The notes under the pieces are model-generated. The model had not been told where the DNA came from and did not search any database. It was given only the letters and a program-made list of their open reading frames with translations. From Vandiemenella viatica (taxonomy: Eukaryota > Arthropoda > Insecta > Orthoptera > Morabidae), in assembly GCA_031002005.1 (NCBI GenBank), contig CM061921.1, positions 178,506,935 through 178,570,934 on the forward strand: a stretch of DNA of 64,000 nt. The letters are read 5' to 3'. Each line of letters opens with the position of its first letter. Within the stretch, counting starts at the first letter, position 1. This document shows, piece by piece, positions 9,608 to 20,787 of this stretch. Made by a program: the position numbers and the translations under genes.

Positions 9608-12445
9608 GTTTACATAATATTCCATCTGTAGCTTTCGAGTGACAGAGCGTGCGAAACCTTTAGGCCGTCTAAAGGTTTGGTTGGTTTCGAGCCGGAATGC
9701 ACACATTTTTGCCCGTAACCCAGCAAACTCGCAATCAGGGTGCCATTCGACTCGTCCTTCATAACACCGCCAAGTTTTTCTTTATGGGAGTCTATACCGA
9801 AACGGTTGCCGGTGCTATATCCGGACGTGTTGAACTCGTCCCTGTTACAGAGCATCACTTCATATAGATCACAGTTCCTCACAAATTAAATGAAGCAGTC
9901 TGTGTGTAATTTAGGGCATCTAAATTGAGGAAAGGCAAATTCGTAATGAAATCAGTACATCCTCAGTTTAGAAAGGTCAAGGACACAATTTCGCGTCACG
10001 TTTATTACAATTGTTGTCCATAATTTTGCCGAATATTGAATTGTTCATCAATTTATAGAAATCTCTCTCGAAGTATGTTTTGGCGGAAGGTATGGAACAC
10101 ATATTGAGAGATATGTAGTCTTTCAACCCAGGTGACTGATTGAAAGATATTACGTGATGAATTTTGGTCACCTGCAACTCCAAGCCTACACATTGCTGGA
10201 GGATTCGGTAACAGAGAACATACTGTACCTTATTCGCCAGTGTGGTCATCAGCTTGAGGATGGTAGAACCTACAGGGGCTTTGTGAACTGGACATAGCGG
10301 CAGGTCTGCTAGAACGTCGTGTTTATCCTGAGGAATCGTATGATCTGCCTCCAATTCGAATCCCCGAGGCGAATCGGCTGCAACGCTCATAAAATCTAGA
10401 CTAGCAATCTGTTTAGCCAATAGCCATTTAAACCCACCAGAGAACAGATACTCCGACGTGGTCAAGCCATACATATTGTTTACGTCGAAGAACATTATAA
10501 AATCTTCCGGCGGCTCGTGGTTGTACTCCGGCATGTACCGGTTATTTGCCTTGGCATACCTGTGGACGCACCGGCAAATACCTCCTCGAATTCATCGTTT
10601 AAAAAGGAGCAGCATGTCGACCTTTTTCAGAAGGTCCAGTTGCTTTACATAGCCTTCTACGAAAAGCGTGGGGATTTAAAGTAGTGGGTTGGGTCCAGGG
10701 AGTACTTCCTAAAACATAACTCCTAAATTTATCAAACAAATCTGCAAGTTGCCGTACATCTGTGCCCATATACAGACTTGCATATTCACCCAAAGTGTTG
10801 ATCTGGAAAACCCTCCACACTTGTGTTGCGTGTTCGTAATTAACATCCGAAATTTCGGACTCCGACAGCGCACTGCAAAATTTTGACTTTGGAGGAAGCG
10901 TGGCTTCGGTGAGCTCCTCCCACGAATCCATGTGCTCGTAGGGGAAGACACCCTTAGGTTTAACTAATTGAAACTTCTCCTGGTAGGTGAAATCAGCACT
11001 GGTGATGCACGTGTTGACGTCCTCAAGGTTCCAAACCAATTTTTCTAAAAGGGCCTGTATGAAAGGTATGAGTACAGAATTCTGAACGTGATTGAATGAA
11101 ATTCAACCTTTTTAGAAAAAGATATCTAAGGTTCAGTGTGTATGGGAAGCACATCCATCCTATTGTCTTCGAGGTCCGATAAAGCCATAACTATGAAATA
11201 TGCGTCATACCCAGAAAGGTTGTGAAAGAAATTGGGTATGTACCTGTGATTTTTAAACTGAAAATTGCAGTCAATGTGTGCAGCCCCTTAAATTTACCAC
11301 TGATATGACAATGATCGCGGACCTTGACATTCCCCCTTTCAATCTCTTTCTCACAGATGTGGCATATCGAAGCATCAGTAAACTTTGCGTCTTGCTCATC
11401 TGTCATTACAAGTGGAATACACCTCATCTACATTTCATTAACTTTCTGGCAAATTTAACGATTTCACCCACAAGCAATTTCTCGGGTTTTATACCCGACA
11501 GGGAGTTGAATCGCGATAGACTGGGTACATCTGGAAAAACGACCTGGTCTGCGGCAACGAAAGGGATATGTTTCTGGACTCTTGTAGTGTATGAGACCTT
11601 GACTGGAGGACTACATGTACCATAAGGTAGCAATAAACTTTCAAAGTCCGCGTAAACGACGACGGATACACGCTGCTGGTGCACAAAATCCTTAAACTTT
11701 AAGGCCTTGTCGTCGGGTGAACCAACGCTTACAGGAACTACTCCTGCGCAATCGATCTCGTGGCGAACCAGGATATCTTTGCGGCTGAAATGTTGCAGAT
11801 ATTTGTCACAAATCAATATAGCACTACAGTTGTCTGTTAATGAAGATCTAACCAACTCTCGACAAATTGTGAATCCAACAGTTACAGAATTTTCCAGTAC
11901 AGTCAGTAATCATTAATATTTTTATGTGGTTTACGCGTTTGTCTGCCGTGTGATGGAGGGCCTCGGCAAATACATGTTCATCTTTAACTATATCCAGACC
12001 GAAAACATTTACAGAGTTGTTTGGATTTTGCCTCTAGAATGTTTGAGAGTTTTATCAGATACTCAATACCCAAGAAATCAAGGGGGTAGTATGAATGTAC
12101 TTTATTGGTCTCCATGTTTCTTAAGCGCCTTTATGTTAACAGCAAGAATGGTACATAGAAAGCTTAGGTCATCATCTTTGTTTGCAACCTTGATGACGCC
12201 ACTCTATGGATATCAAGTGGCAGAGCAAGATAGGAAGACGCCTGATAGAAAGGTTGAAAAATTGATGTGGGGGGGATATGTCTACATCGAGAGTTTTGTC
12301 ACTGTCCCGTTCTTGAAACTCACTCTGCTTTATTCTGAGCTCCGATTTCACATAGTTTTTATACCAATCCGACAGGGAAGTGCTGCGCCTGACCTTACGC
12401 ATTTTAGTGAAAAAAAAAAACACATATGGACGGTTTCGAAAATCA
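9608..12445 (-). pseudogene. Polinton/Maverick protein-primed DNA polymerase B, broken
   Basis: Consecutive - strand blocks cover most of a Maverick-type family B polymerase. The N-terminal region has an STSLSDWYKN helix and a FQERDSDKTLDVDI segment (about 12250-12400). It is followed by VNVFG/FRSGY-like and LCDKYLQHFSRKD zinc-ribbon-like parts, then VVVYADFESLL (exonuclease motif, about 11635-11670) and CHICEKEI...VRDHCH (about 11315-11365). Next come WEELTEA...LGEYASLYMGTDV (about 10770-10925), palm motif A FDVNNMYG (about 10465-10490) and motif B KLMNNSIFGK (about 10030-10060). The C-terminal block containing FGI...GGVMKDESNG lies at about 9740-9800. Between motif B and the C-terminal block only a damaged motif C (LHTDC, about 9895-9910) remains, in shortened sequence. 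At least five frame breaks are present. The gene would replicate the element using a protein primer; this copy cannot. Confidence 0.8.
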
Positions 12446-12770
12446 TTTCCTTCTGAATACTTAATGAGACAACCACCCAACCTGAACCTTTATGGATGGG
12501 AAGGACTAACTACCAACAATTTCTTAATTTTTTTTTTATTTGATCACATCAAGGTATTCTAATGGCTCTAGAAAATTTAAAGAATTTTGGATAATATTGG
12601 AATAAATTCTACGTTCAAAAGCACTTTCCTTGTATTCAAGAATCAAGAGCGTTGCTGAGTCGTTGTGGCTGTTTGATACTACTGAATTTTGACTTTATGC
12701 TGCTGGGTCAGTAAAAATAACTGTTGCTGAAGAATCTGCATCATGATGTTGAGATCTTCTCTGCAGATGT
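12446..12770. other. AT-rich spacer, nothing recognised
   Basis: Poly-A and poly-T runs (12410-12421, 12529-12537) flank an otherwise featureless stretch between the polymerase relic and a LINE ORF1 relic. No repeat pair or ORF is supported. Confidence 0.4.
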
Positions 12771-12773
12771 AGT

Positions 12774-13890
12774 TTACAGCGGACCCTGGTGGTGCCACTT
12801 GTTGAGAGCGCGCTGCTGCCGCGTTGGCGTTACCTCCTTGGAGTAAGCCTTTGTCGCACTCGAGTGAAGTCGTCGGTTGAGTTGTATATTGTTTAGAGGA
12901 GGCGCCGGCTTATCAGCGGGTAAATTCAGCTTTGCAGGACAACTACTGTAGCAGGCTAGATGATTGCCCTGGCAGTTGCAGCAAGTCCGCACCATTTCTC
13001 GTGAAATGCTGCAGCCTGCTGCGTTGTAGTTTCCCGCACACCTCACGAAGAGCTCTTCCCCACTTCAGTCGCGTGCCAGATGTCCATTACTCTGGTAGCG
13101 ACAGCACTGGGCAAGAGCGAGAGGCCTTTTCTTCTTTGATTCCAGGCGATTTGATGAACAGCAGAGGCGACAACGCCGCTGCTGTTGAGCTAATCGGCCA
13201 CAGTCTCCTCGGGGACATCTACAGGAGGTTCGCTCACGATCAACTTCGTCGTATGAGCTGAAGGACGTGGCGGATGCCACGCTTATCAAGGTAATCTGTC
13301 AGAAGACGAAGTTGTTTCAGATACTCTGGCAAAAATCGCATCCTTTCCTTCACTGGGAAGCTGAGGATGTAAATATTGGCCCCCTCATAGAAGGCGTCTG
13401 CCAGTTTTACGAAGGTGCCTTCATAGAAGGTGGCGATAGAAAGAACCGGCCCTTCTTCTTCGTGATGATCTATGGTGTTCGCGTTTCATCTTCTTCAAGA
13501 TAGTCTTCAGCGTCCAACGGTGTAGTAGCGCCGGACTTGGGTGGTGGTGTCTTGCTGACCAGATGCTCTGGCGATGGCATCTTTATTATTGGTGATTATT
13601 TGAAACTGGTGCCATACGGGTTGAAGCAGTAGGTCTTGTACCTCATTTGGGTCAGCTCGACGTACTCCTTCCAACCGAAGTCACTAGCACGCCGAGTCGG
13701 TAGCACCAGTGCTTCTGGCCCTTCTGTGAGAATCTTCCTGGCATGGTGGCTGCACTGGTGGTTTGTCATTGTTTGCTTGAAAGTGTGACGTCGTTGGTAT
13801 GTACATTCCAGGGAAACGTATTTTTCCAGATAAACTACGATAGTATCTTGTTAGGGGGTGAGGCGACGTCTCCATTCTTGAATGGATCAC
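12774..13890 (-). pseudogene. LINE ORF1 relic (gag-like, zinc knuckles), minus strand
   Basis: On the - strand, a Ser/Pro-rich N-terminal part contains MPSPEHLVSKTPPPK near 13530-13580. It leads into YEGANIYILSFPVKERMRFL (about 13330-13395), the pattern of the fold that precedes knuckles in LINE ORF1 proteins. Cysteine clusters follow: CCRYQSNGHLARD, VRCAGNY and CCNCQGNHLACYSSC (about 12940-13110). The basic, Gln-rich end is at 12780-12850. These match a gag-like RNA-binding ORF1. Frame changes occur at about 13270 and 13500, and stops interrupt the N-terminal part. The ORF2 that should lie downstream (below 12770) is absent. Confidence 0.55.
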
Positions 13891-13967
13891 TTTTCTGGAC
13901 TGATGTTCCTCAGATCCATGTGGAAGATACGACGTTTGGGCGCAGATTCCAATACATTGCGAAATCA

Positions 13968-14160
13968 GCCAATCACAGGTGCGCGTATTTTAGTCAATCA
14001 CAGCTCGCGAGAATCAAGGATGCAGCCAATCACGAGAGGGATTATTGTAGCCAATGACTAGTAAGGTTGTCGGAGAGAGAGCCAGTAACCTTATTGCTAG
14101 CTCTCCTCTTCTGGATACCTCCACCTTAACGACCCACTTTATATAGCCAGGAGGTGGGGG
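13968..14160 (+). promoter_or_regulatory. CCAAT-box cluster followed by TATA box
   Basis: Four CCAAT/CAAT motifs occur in about 85 bp: AGCCAATCAC near 13969, AGTCAATCAC near 13993, AGCCAATCAC near 14024 and AGCCAATGAC near 14049. A TTTATATAG box follows at about 14138-14146 in GC-richer DNA. Repeated CCAAT boxes 90-170 bp upstream of a TATA box look like an RNA polymerase II promoter pointing right. No convincing ORF follows, so it may be a promoter of a lost element, a non-coding transcript, or chance. Confidence 0.35.
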
Positions 14161-14261
14161 TGGAGGTATTTTGCTCATTTGACTAGTCGCATTTTGAAGG
14201 CCACCATGTGTAAATTTAGTTCCTGCGCTTTGGGTGGAATAATGCATACACGTAATGAACT

Positions 14262-14380
14262 ACATGAAAACCGTGTAGAATTTCTTATTGATTGTAAATT
14301 AAATCCTATCCATCACAAATATCGTCTATTATTGAATGTATCTATTGTAAAGTGTTGCGATAAAGTTTATACCTGTATAT
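14262..14380 (+). repeat. ~115-bp direct repeat, copy 1 (partner at 15100)
   Basis: The segment starting CATGAAAACCGTGTAGAATT is matched by CATGAAAACCGTATATAATT at about 15100. Both continue through TTCTTATTGATT, a CATCACAAA/TATCACAAA block and a TATTGTAA.G.TT end. The partner copy lies about 840 bp downstream in the same orientation. The family was not recognised. Confidence 0.55.
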
Positions 14381-14529
14381 GTTTACTGTCATTAAGGTGG
14401 TTTTTCATCTTTCACAATTTACCATTAGACCCAGAAATCTCGTCACCATCCTCCAGTTACTGATTGTGCTTTGCAATAATTTCCTGAGAAAAATGTAGCA
14501 GCAAATTCATTGCGGCCCCTCCAACTTCT

Positions 14530-14900
14530 GTATTTGATACACAAAATGTGTGTCCCATACTACATCTATATTTAAGGAACGCCCTGACCAAAGTTTTGAA
14601 ACCCAATTCGTTAACTTCTCTGATTAAACTCTCTACACTCTCTCAAAAAAGTGAGGAATTTTGAAGCCTTTCCCTCCCTAGTTGAATTTACTGTCAAATT
14701 TTATGCCAAAATATTTACATTTCAAGCCATCAAAAGCAATTCCATCCCCACCCTATAATCTTAATCAACCTTTAGATTTTTTATCTGTGTACACAACAAA
14801 CTGATTTTTCTTTGCATTTACCGTCATCCCAACTAGCTATCTATCCAGGTCATCTTCCAGCTGTTCAGCCTCATATTATATAACACTATTTCACCTGTGG
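14530..14900 (-). pseudogene. LINE reverse transcriptase thumb fragment, minus strand
   Basis: On the - strand, an EAEQLEDDLDR helix (about 14845-14880) is followed by MTVNAKKNQFVVYT (about 14785-14830). A KYFGIKFDSKFN-like strand (about 14690-14725) and FKTLVRAFLKY (about 14570-14600) come next. This is the order found just after the YADD box in CR1/Jockey-type reverse transcriptases. Several stops interrupt it. The related C-terminal fragment at 15.9-16.3 kb lies on the wrong side to be its continuation on this strand, so they are separate insertions or a rearrangement. Confidence 0.5.
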
Positions 14901-15099
14901 ACAACTTATATATAGACACTGTGCAATAGATCATAACATTTTTAAAATTATACCTGCCTTAAATATTCCACTGACAGTTACGAAAGTGACGAATAATTAT
15001 TAAACGTTCGTATACATATATTTTATGTACTTATATCTTTTTTATAATTGTACCTTGTGCGTATAAACTATGTTACCTCACTAGAAGCAGAATACAACA

Positions 15100-15215
15100 C
15101 ATGAAAACCGTATATAATTTCTTATTGATTATATATTAAAATCTACCTATCACAAACATTATGAATTATAGAATATATATATTGTAATGGTTTGGGATGA
15201 AGTTCATAGATTTTT
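15100..15215 (+). repeat. ~115-bp direct repeat, copy 2
   Basis: Second copy of the repeat at 14262-14380. The DNA just before it (14985-15045, AATAATTATTAAACGTTCGT) is also repeated at 17375-17430, so a dispersed AT-rich element larger than the pair is likely. Confidence 0.5.
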
Positions 15216-15895
15216 GAGACCTGAACACAAGGAAAACATAATTGTGCTGGAGTTCCTGATTCACTAAGCTACATCTGGTAAGCAGCTGTGTAAGTACCAT
15301 CTCCTGTTATATGTGGGTACACAATGCGGTTACATCATCAAATCCTTGGTTCAGTAAATACACATAAAATGTTTCAAAATAGTGCAGTGTGTTGTGCATA
15401 CTGCTGATGCAACAACTTCAAGTTGTGTCTGTATTCAGTCATGAGAATGTAAAAGCTCATCGCCGCATCGAACTTTGAACCCAGAACTCTTGAAGTTGAT
15501 AAACCATTGAATTTTATCTTAAAACTAATTGAAAAGCAACTGTGAAGCAGCATATCATTTAAATCATAACACTTATATGAAGCTGTCCTAACGTCTTTCC
15601 GGTTCTGTTCTGTTGTTAAGGAGTCAAGTTTAACAAGCTAGGTCCCTGGCTGTGGGCAATACTGAAAACTTCAGCCGTCCTAACCATCTTGTCTGTAGCA
15701 ATTGTTTTGTAATACACTTGTGGAAGATGATGCAGCCTTGATCCTACCAAACTAAAACACTATATTCGGAACGAACTTAATATAGGGTGATTCAAAAGAC
15801 AAATCTTCTTACCTGTATAACTGTGTGTTTGAAAGATACAAGGTGTTTTGATACAAGCAAATTAATACTTGTTACATGCAATCTTGTAATAATAT
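15216..15895. other. No feature recognised
   Basis: AT-rich, stop-dense DNA without a supported ORF, repeat partner or RNA gene. Confidence 0.4.
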
Positions 15896-15899
15896 AAAT

Positions 15900-16340
15900 A
15901 ATAATTGATAAAATTGCGATGGAACACTCGCTCCAGTGGCAATCTCCCTACACCCCCTCCCTTTCTCCTTCCAACCTACTTTTGCACTCTACTAATTTTT
16001 GCTTTAAATTATTTTAGTGTTTCCGGTAAGTTATTCATCACTTTTCTTGGCAATTTATTCCAGTCCCTCACTTCCTTTCCTATGAAAGAAAATTTTCACA
16101 CACCCTTATACCTGAAATTAAGTGCCAGATTGTGGCCATGGTCAACCTTACCCTTCCAAGCACCTCTCTTAATTTTCCCAGGAATATCTTTCCATGCTTC
16201 ATCACCAGTACACTCCCATGACTCGCTTCACCCTCCTTCTATCCTCCAATGGTCCTAGCTATGCTGAAAGACTATAAGAATTCTCAGTTGCTAGCCTATA
16301 CTCCTAATGCTGGCCCTCTTAATGGTAGTATAACCAAGCT
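15900..16340 (-). pseudogene. LINE ORF2 C-terminal fragment, minus strand
   Basis: The - strand reads SIARTIGG...EASHGS, then MKHGKIFLGKLREV, then IRVCENFLS, followed by REVRDWNKLPRKVMN. This resembles the extreme C-terminus of LINE ORF2 proteins, where FF..R....WN.LP is the hallmark. Stops occur within it. The long + strand frame here (15905-16258) is the mirror of this coding pattern, not a gene. The element is dead and incomplete. Confidence 0.5.
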
Positions 16341-16564
16341 CTAATTTGAAACAATGTTGAATTGTTAAAAAATTCCTGCCAAATTTTAAACTAATACTGA
16401 ATGAAGTGAAAGCTATATTTCTCTATAGTAACTTGATCAATGAGGAAAAAAAGTTACGCTCAACAAGTAAGGTAAGGAAGCATGACAGGGGAAATATTAC
16501 TCATTTGTCATCATAAAAACTCCACTACCGCACCTTGTGTGAATGGTACTTTATAACAATTAGT

Positions 16565-16690
16565 ATGCATTTTATTTAAATAATAAATTCGTATATGCTG
16601 ATGGCCGAGCATCATATTACTCACTATCATTTTATTTAAATTGCATATTCGTGTTCCGATGGTCAAGCATCACATCACTCAATTACATAT
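16565..16690 (+). repeat. Tandem duplication, two ~60-bp copies
   Basis: CATTTTATTTAAAT begins copies near 16568 and 16628. Each is followed by an ATTCGT, a GATGG.C.AGCATCA and an ACTCA block. The two copies are adjacent and diverged by roughly a fifth, so the duplication is not recent. Confidence 0.6.
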
Positions 16691-16729
16691 TGTTGTTTTT
16701 GGTGTAGGTACAAGATAATCTTGGAAAAT

Positions 16730-17036
16730 ATAATGTCGGAACAACCCGGATCAATATTGCCTGCAAATACCATCAGTACTCTTAAGCAAACGACCTTGAT
16801 GAATGTGTCCTCAAGACACATTTGTTAGAAATACACCAATTCCTGAACACATGGTGTTTTACAGAATCACACGGGAAAAATGTCATGGGTTTCTGATAAG
16901 TGTGCCGAACAATCCATTTGTTATAACGAATATTTACGGACAGAACATTACGATATTATATAAGAAGCTGCAAAGTGCTCTCAATATCATGGGTCTATTA
17001 ACATGCGAAACTTATAAATATTTTAATAAAGAATAA
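16730..17036 (+). CDS. Unidentified short ORF
   Basis: Two overlapping + strand frames look mildly coding. One starts MSEQPGSILPAN at about 16732. The other (16803-17036, 77 codons) reads VRNTPIPEHMVFYRI and VPNNPFVITNIYG, and its length exceeds the surrounding AT-rich background. A -1 shift around 16800 would join them. I do not recognise the product, and there is no signal peptide or membrane segment. An ATAAAT-type polyadenylation signal follows at about 17025-17035. It could be a relic of a virus-like or mobile element, or chance. Confidence 0.2.
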
Positions 17037-17039
17037 ATT

Positions 17040-18780
17040 TTATTTTTCTCATTTATAGACAGTGTACAGCAGACGTTAATATTTTTAAAATTACTTTATT
17101 ATATTTTAAAATTAAAATATGAGAACCAATAAAAAAAATTCGTGTGTCGATGGAGTAAACAAAATTGTGTTTTATTGATAGTGCATGTTCCTGATGATAT
17201 ATATGATCTGACTGATATCGCCTTTAGATCGGGGGCGGACAAACTACTGACTGGTGGCCTCATACAGGACATTTATTCTGTTATACCGCAATCTGGTGTT
17301 AAGAGTGTGATATGAGATGTCTATTTACATATCAGAACATGTGCACTAATTATGCCACTGACAGTATGGAAAGCAATGAATAATTATTAAACGTTTGTGT
17401 ACAAATTTTTTATCTACTTGTCACAGATTTGTATATTTTCTGTATTTTCCAGTTGTTACTAAAGATTTGTGACTTTTCATATTTGCCTGTACCCTTTTTT
17501 ATGTATGAAAGCAGTTAGTGAAATATTGTGCTTTTTTTTGTTTGTTAATGGTATGCTTTTATTTTTTCTGATAACCATAAGTTTATTGATACTGATTTTG
17601 GCAGTAATACCACATTTTTTACTTGGCGTGTCGTTGAAGTTGACGTTAAGTATTCTGTTTAAAGATTCTAAATATTTTTGTATGTTAAAAGTAAGCGCAC
17701 AATGGCTGGGGCAGGCCGCGTCGCATTGCATCGCAGAAATGAGTCATCAATCGTTTACACAGATTCTTATGGGGAAAGGCACACAACAGAGGGGGTGAGT
17801 CGGTTCGGGGTGGATCGCGTCGAGTCGCATTTTTAGATTGAAGTTTCATGCGTATTTTTCCACCCGACGCACCCAGATGCGATTCACTGCGACCTAGAGT
17901 GCGATAGGAGTGCCAGCAACACTGAATGATTTTTCTAATTTTTATGTTACAATTTGTTTTGTAAGGTAATGGAATTTTTTGCCAGCATTCCAAATAATCA
18001 AATTGTGAAAAGTTAATTTATGAATTTGAATAAAGATGAAAAATCAGAAAAAATTTCGAACACCGTGACTTTTTCATTTCAGGCAAACGTAATTGGTAAG
18101 AGAAACCATACGCCATTAATAATGACTTTCAAAGGGTTATATGATTTCCAACACGCAAAATGTAATGATAAAAATAGGAAAAATATGGGAGAAAACAGAA
18201 ACTAGTTAAAGACAACCATATGTAATCTCATGAATCAAATTTTATTTTTTTGTTTATTTTACAAGTTTAATATGCTTTCTGTGTATTCCACCTGTAACAC
18301 TGGCACGTTCCCAGCTAAGCGATCCAGTTTTGGAAAAAAAAAATTGTGATCCTAATGTAGCATAACAGCCTGTGTAAGTCAAATCTTGATTTTTTTGCTA
18401 TTTCTGTGCTGTCGGTACTTCCGACGCCTTCTTCACCCCAGTGCAGATATCGTTAGTCAACAGGTATGAAGGCAGCACAAGGCTAGTATTACTTGGTGGC
18501 CCGTGCGAATGATATACAATGAATAGCGTGGTTAAGGGTTTGTATTAGGACGAAACAAGATCTGGATCATTTGTAGGAATTGTTTATATGCCAACTGAAA
18601 CGGGTATGTAGCAAAGCACTTACAACATCTTACATAACAACTAGAAATAATGAAATGTTTCCCCAACAGAAAAAGAAATATCAGAAAAGCTCGTTACTCT
18701 AGGAAACACACAGAGTGTATCAATATCTCTGTGAAATGTGCTGCTGTAATACTAACACTCTCTACCGACGACAGCGAAGC
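17040..18780. other. AT-rich stretch with a GC-rich block
   Basis: No gene is supported. The 17375-17430 part repeats DNA from 14985-15045. A GC-rich block at 17690-17910 contains CGCGTCGAGTCGCA and CATCGCAG-type motifs on both sides and stands out from its surroundings. It could be the end of a DNA transposon related to the Harbinger relic downstream. The remainder is featureless. Confidence 0.35.
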
Positions 18781-19440
18781 CTAGCAGTTTGACTCTGAAC
18801 TATCATAATTTTTCCATTTACAGGTTGAATTACGAAAAATTCCTTTCTTAATTAATGATGTTACCAAAGTGGAGAACATAATACTTGATATGATATCGCA
18901 TTTAGCGATTTTGGTAAGGTATAAAGGGAAAAAGATATCTTGATAAACAAAAAACTCTAAATAATATATTTGATTACGAAATATCGACATTCTCCTTCCA
19001 CACATTCCAAACATCAAAGGCCTTTTCGCTCACCCTCCTTGCTCTACTGAGCCTTCAATATTCACTTAATTTTCGTTTAACTGATTTCCTGGAATCTCAA
19101 ACAAATGCCTTGTAAGTGGAAACACTTCATCCCATGCTGAAAATATATATTTATAAGTAACATAACTATGTAACAAAAAATTTTAAAGCAACACATTATT
19201 ATATATTTCTGGTATGATTCTTGAAATCAGCTGCTTCGATACATTGAAAAGATACTCCATGCTAGTAAATGAATCACCAGTTGCCAGGTAACTCAGTGTT
19301 ATGGCTAACCTTTCTTCAGCGGTTTCTGCTTTTCGAAAAATTTGAATCAATCTTCGAAATTTTCACCCAAATCTACTCTAGTAAAATATAGTCAGTGGAC
19401 GACCTTCTCGCTAAGTTTCGAAAATGGACATCCACTTTTT
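18781..19440 (-). pseudogene. PIF/Harbinger transposase relic
   Basis: Read on the - strand, RKAETAEERLAITLSYLA and TGDSFTSMEYLF...KQLISRIIPEIY (about 19195-19330) form the helix-turn-helix-like region of Harbinger transposases. After a gap, AWDEVFPLTRHLFEIPG (about 19095-19145) matches the strand and loop just before the third catalytic acid. FGMCGRRMSIFRNQI (about 18970-19015) with a following IISSIMFSTLVTSLI helix matches the conserved C-terminus. The region holding the first two catalytic aspartates is missing between about 19150 and 19190, and stops interrupt the rest. Terminal inverted repeats were not located. Confidence 0.6.
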
Positions 19441-19712
19441 CCTCCATCATATGTTTAAAAATAATTGCCCACGAGTGAACATTCTATTCCGATAATGTCT
19501 AGTTATCAAGCACCGTCTGTTATTTCTGTTTCTAGCTATACTAGCAATCACTATGAATGCAGCAATAGCCACTGCTAAATCTTCACTGTGTTCCATGTCT
19601 ATGCTCTAACATCACATCACTGCCAGCTCGTCAGAACAAACGAATGGACTTATATCTGTCTCGTTCGATGCCTCGGCGAACTGCGTTCGTGCAACCAAAG
19701 TGTACATACGTT

Positions 19713-19740
19713 CCGCCTCGCCTCGCCTCGCCTCGCCTCG
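19713..19740 (+). repeat. (CCTCG)n microsatellite
   Basis: About five perfect CCTCG units in a locally GC-rich patch (19650-19800). The patch carries open frames on both strands that merely reflect the composition. Confidence 0.8.
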
Positions 19741-19859
19741 GTCCCGTTCGTGCGTGGCCTCGTACTGATACGTATCCGCCTTTACACCACGATTTTCCTT
19801 CCACGCATCACTTGCAAAGTGTGAAAGAGATTTATGACGGGTTACAGTGTCGTTCATGA

Positions 19860-20760
19860 TAATTGTATCTACTTGCCAGCTGACTCTTTACCAAACGACT
19901 TAGCAGTTCCTCTTTTATCAAAAAACTATGCAAAGCTAGTGCCACTATTACTATCGGTTATTTTATGATTTTTATCTTCCGTAATTTAGAAACTGACAGC
20001 ATTTTGCTCAGAATGAATGAAACGTAGGATACATATAAACCACTTGGTTGTTGTGATTTCCAAACCTCCGTTCACTGATTTCTACAATAAGACTGGATTT
20101 TAGAATTGAGAAACTAATTGCCTTTAATTTTTTGTTTGAGCGTCTCATCAGTAAACAAAGAATTAATGTAACGAAATCTACAGATATCAAAGAGGTCTGT
20201 ACAACATCTTGATTCTAAACCTACTCAGCTAACGACTAGGAAATTAATCAAAGTATTTATTTGCGTTTCTGAATTTAAAGATTGGATTAGAAACTATGTT
20301 GTTTCTTTCGTGCAGACATTCTGAGTTTCGGCGGTTCTATTATCATCAAAAATTTTAAGCTCCTCCTTTAAGAATGCTTATCAATAATTTTGTAACTGCA
20401 ATTACAAATCATATATTTACATGGAATGAACAGCCAAAAGAAGTGGGTGGCTAGTATAGTTGTGTAATGGCATTAACTAGTACTTAGTACAAATTACAGT
20501 CCAGCCAAATTTCGGTTTTCAAATAATTCCCGAAATTATTCAAGCAAATGGGGAATTGTCTCTTCTCAAAGACCGTGTCCAAATTCGGTTCTTTTAAACC
20601 GATCTTTAACGGGTCATTGCAATAAGATACCATATATAACGAGCACTCTACAGTATAAAAAACAAAACGGAATCTGGATTTTTTAAAAGATAGGAGCAGG
20701 AATCTGTTATTTTAACTTCTCAATAGATGTTTTGTGTGTTTTTAGTGCCCCAGTGCACAA
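19860..20760. other. AT-rich stretch, nothing recognised
   Basis: No supported ORF, repeat partner or RNA gene was found. Confidence 0.4.
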
Positions 20761-20787
20761 GATAAACATTACACTTCGCTAAACCAC

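Noticed and set aside
11926..12456. 176-codon + strand ORF
   Set aside because: It is antisense to the polymerase relic, whose - strand translation has family motifs. No promoter or motif supports the + strand reading.
15905..16258. 117-codon + strand ORF
   Set aside because: Mirror of the - strand LINE C-terminal fragment (REVRDWNKLP).
19588..19859. Overlapping open frames on both strands
   Set aside because: Explained by the CCTCG microsatellite and GC-rich patch; no motif and no splice signals.
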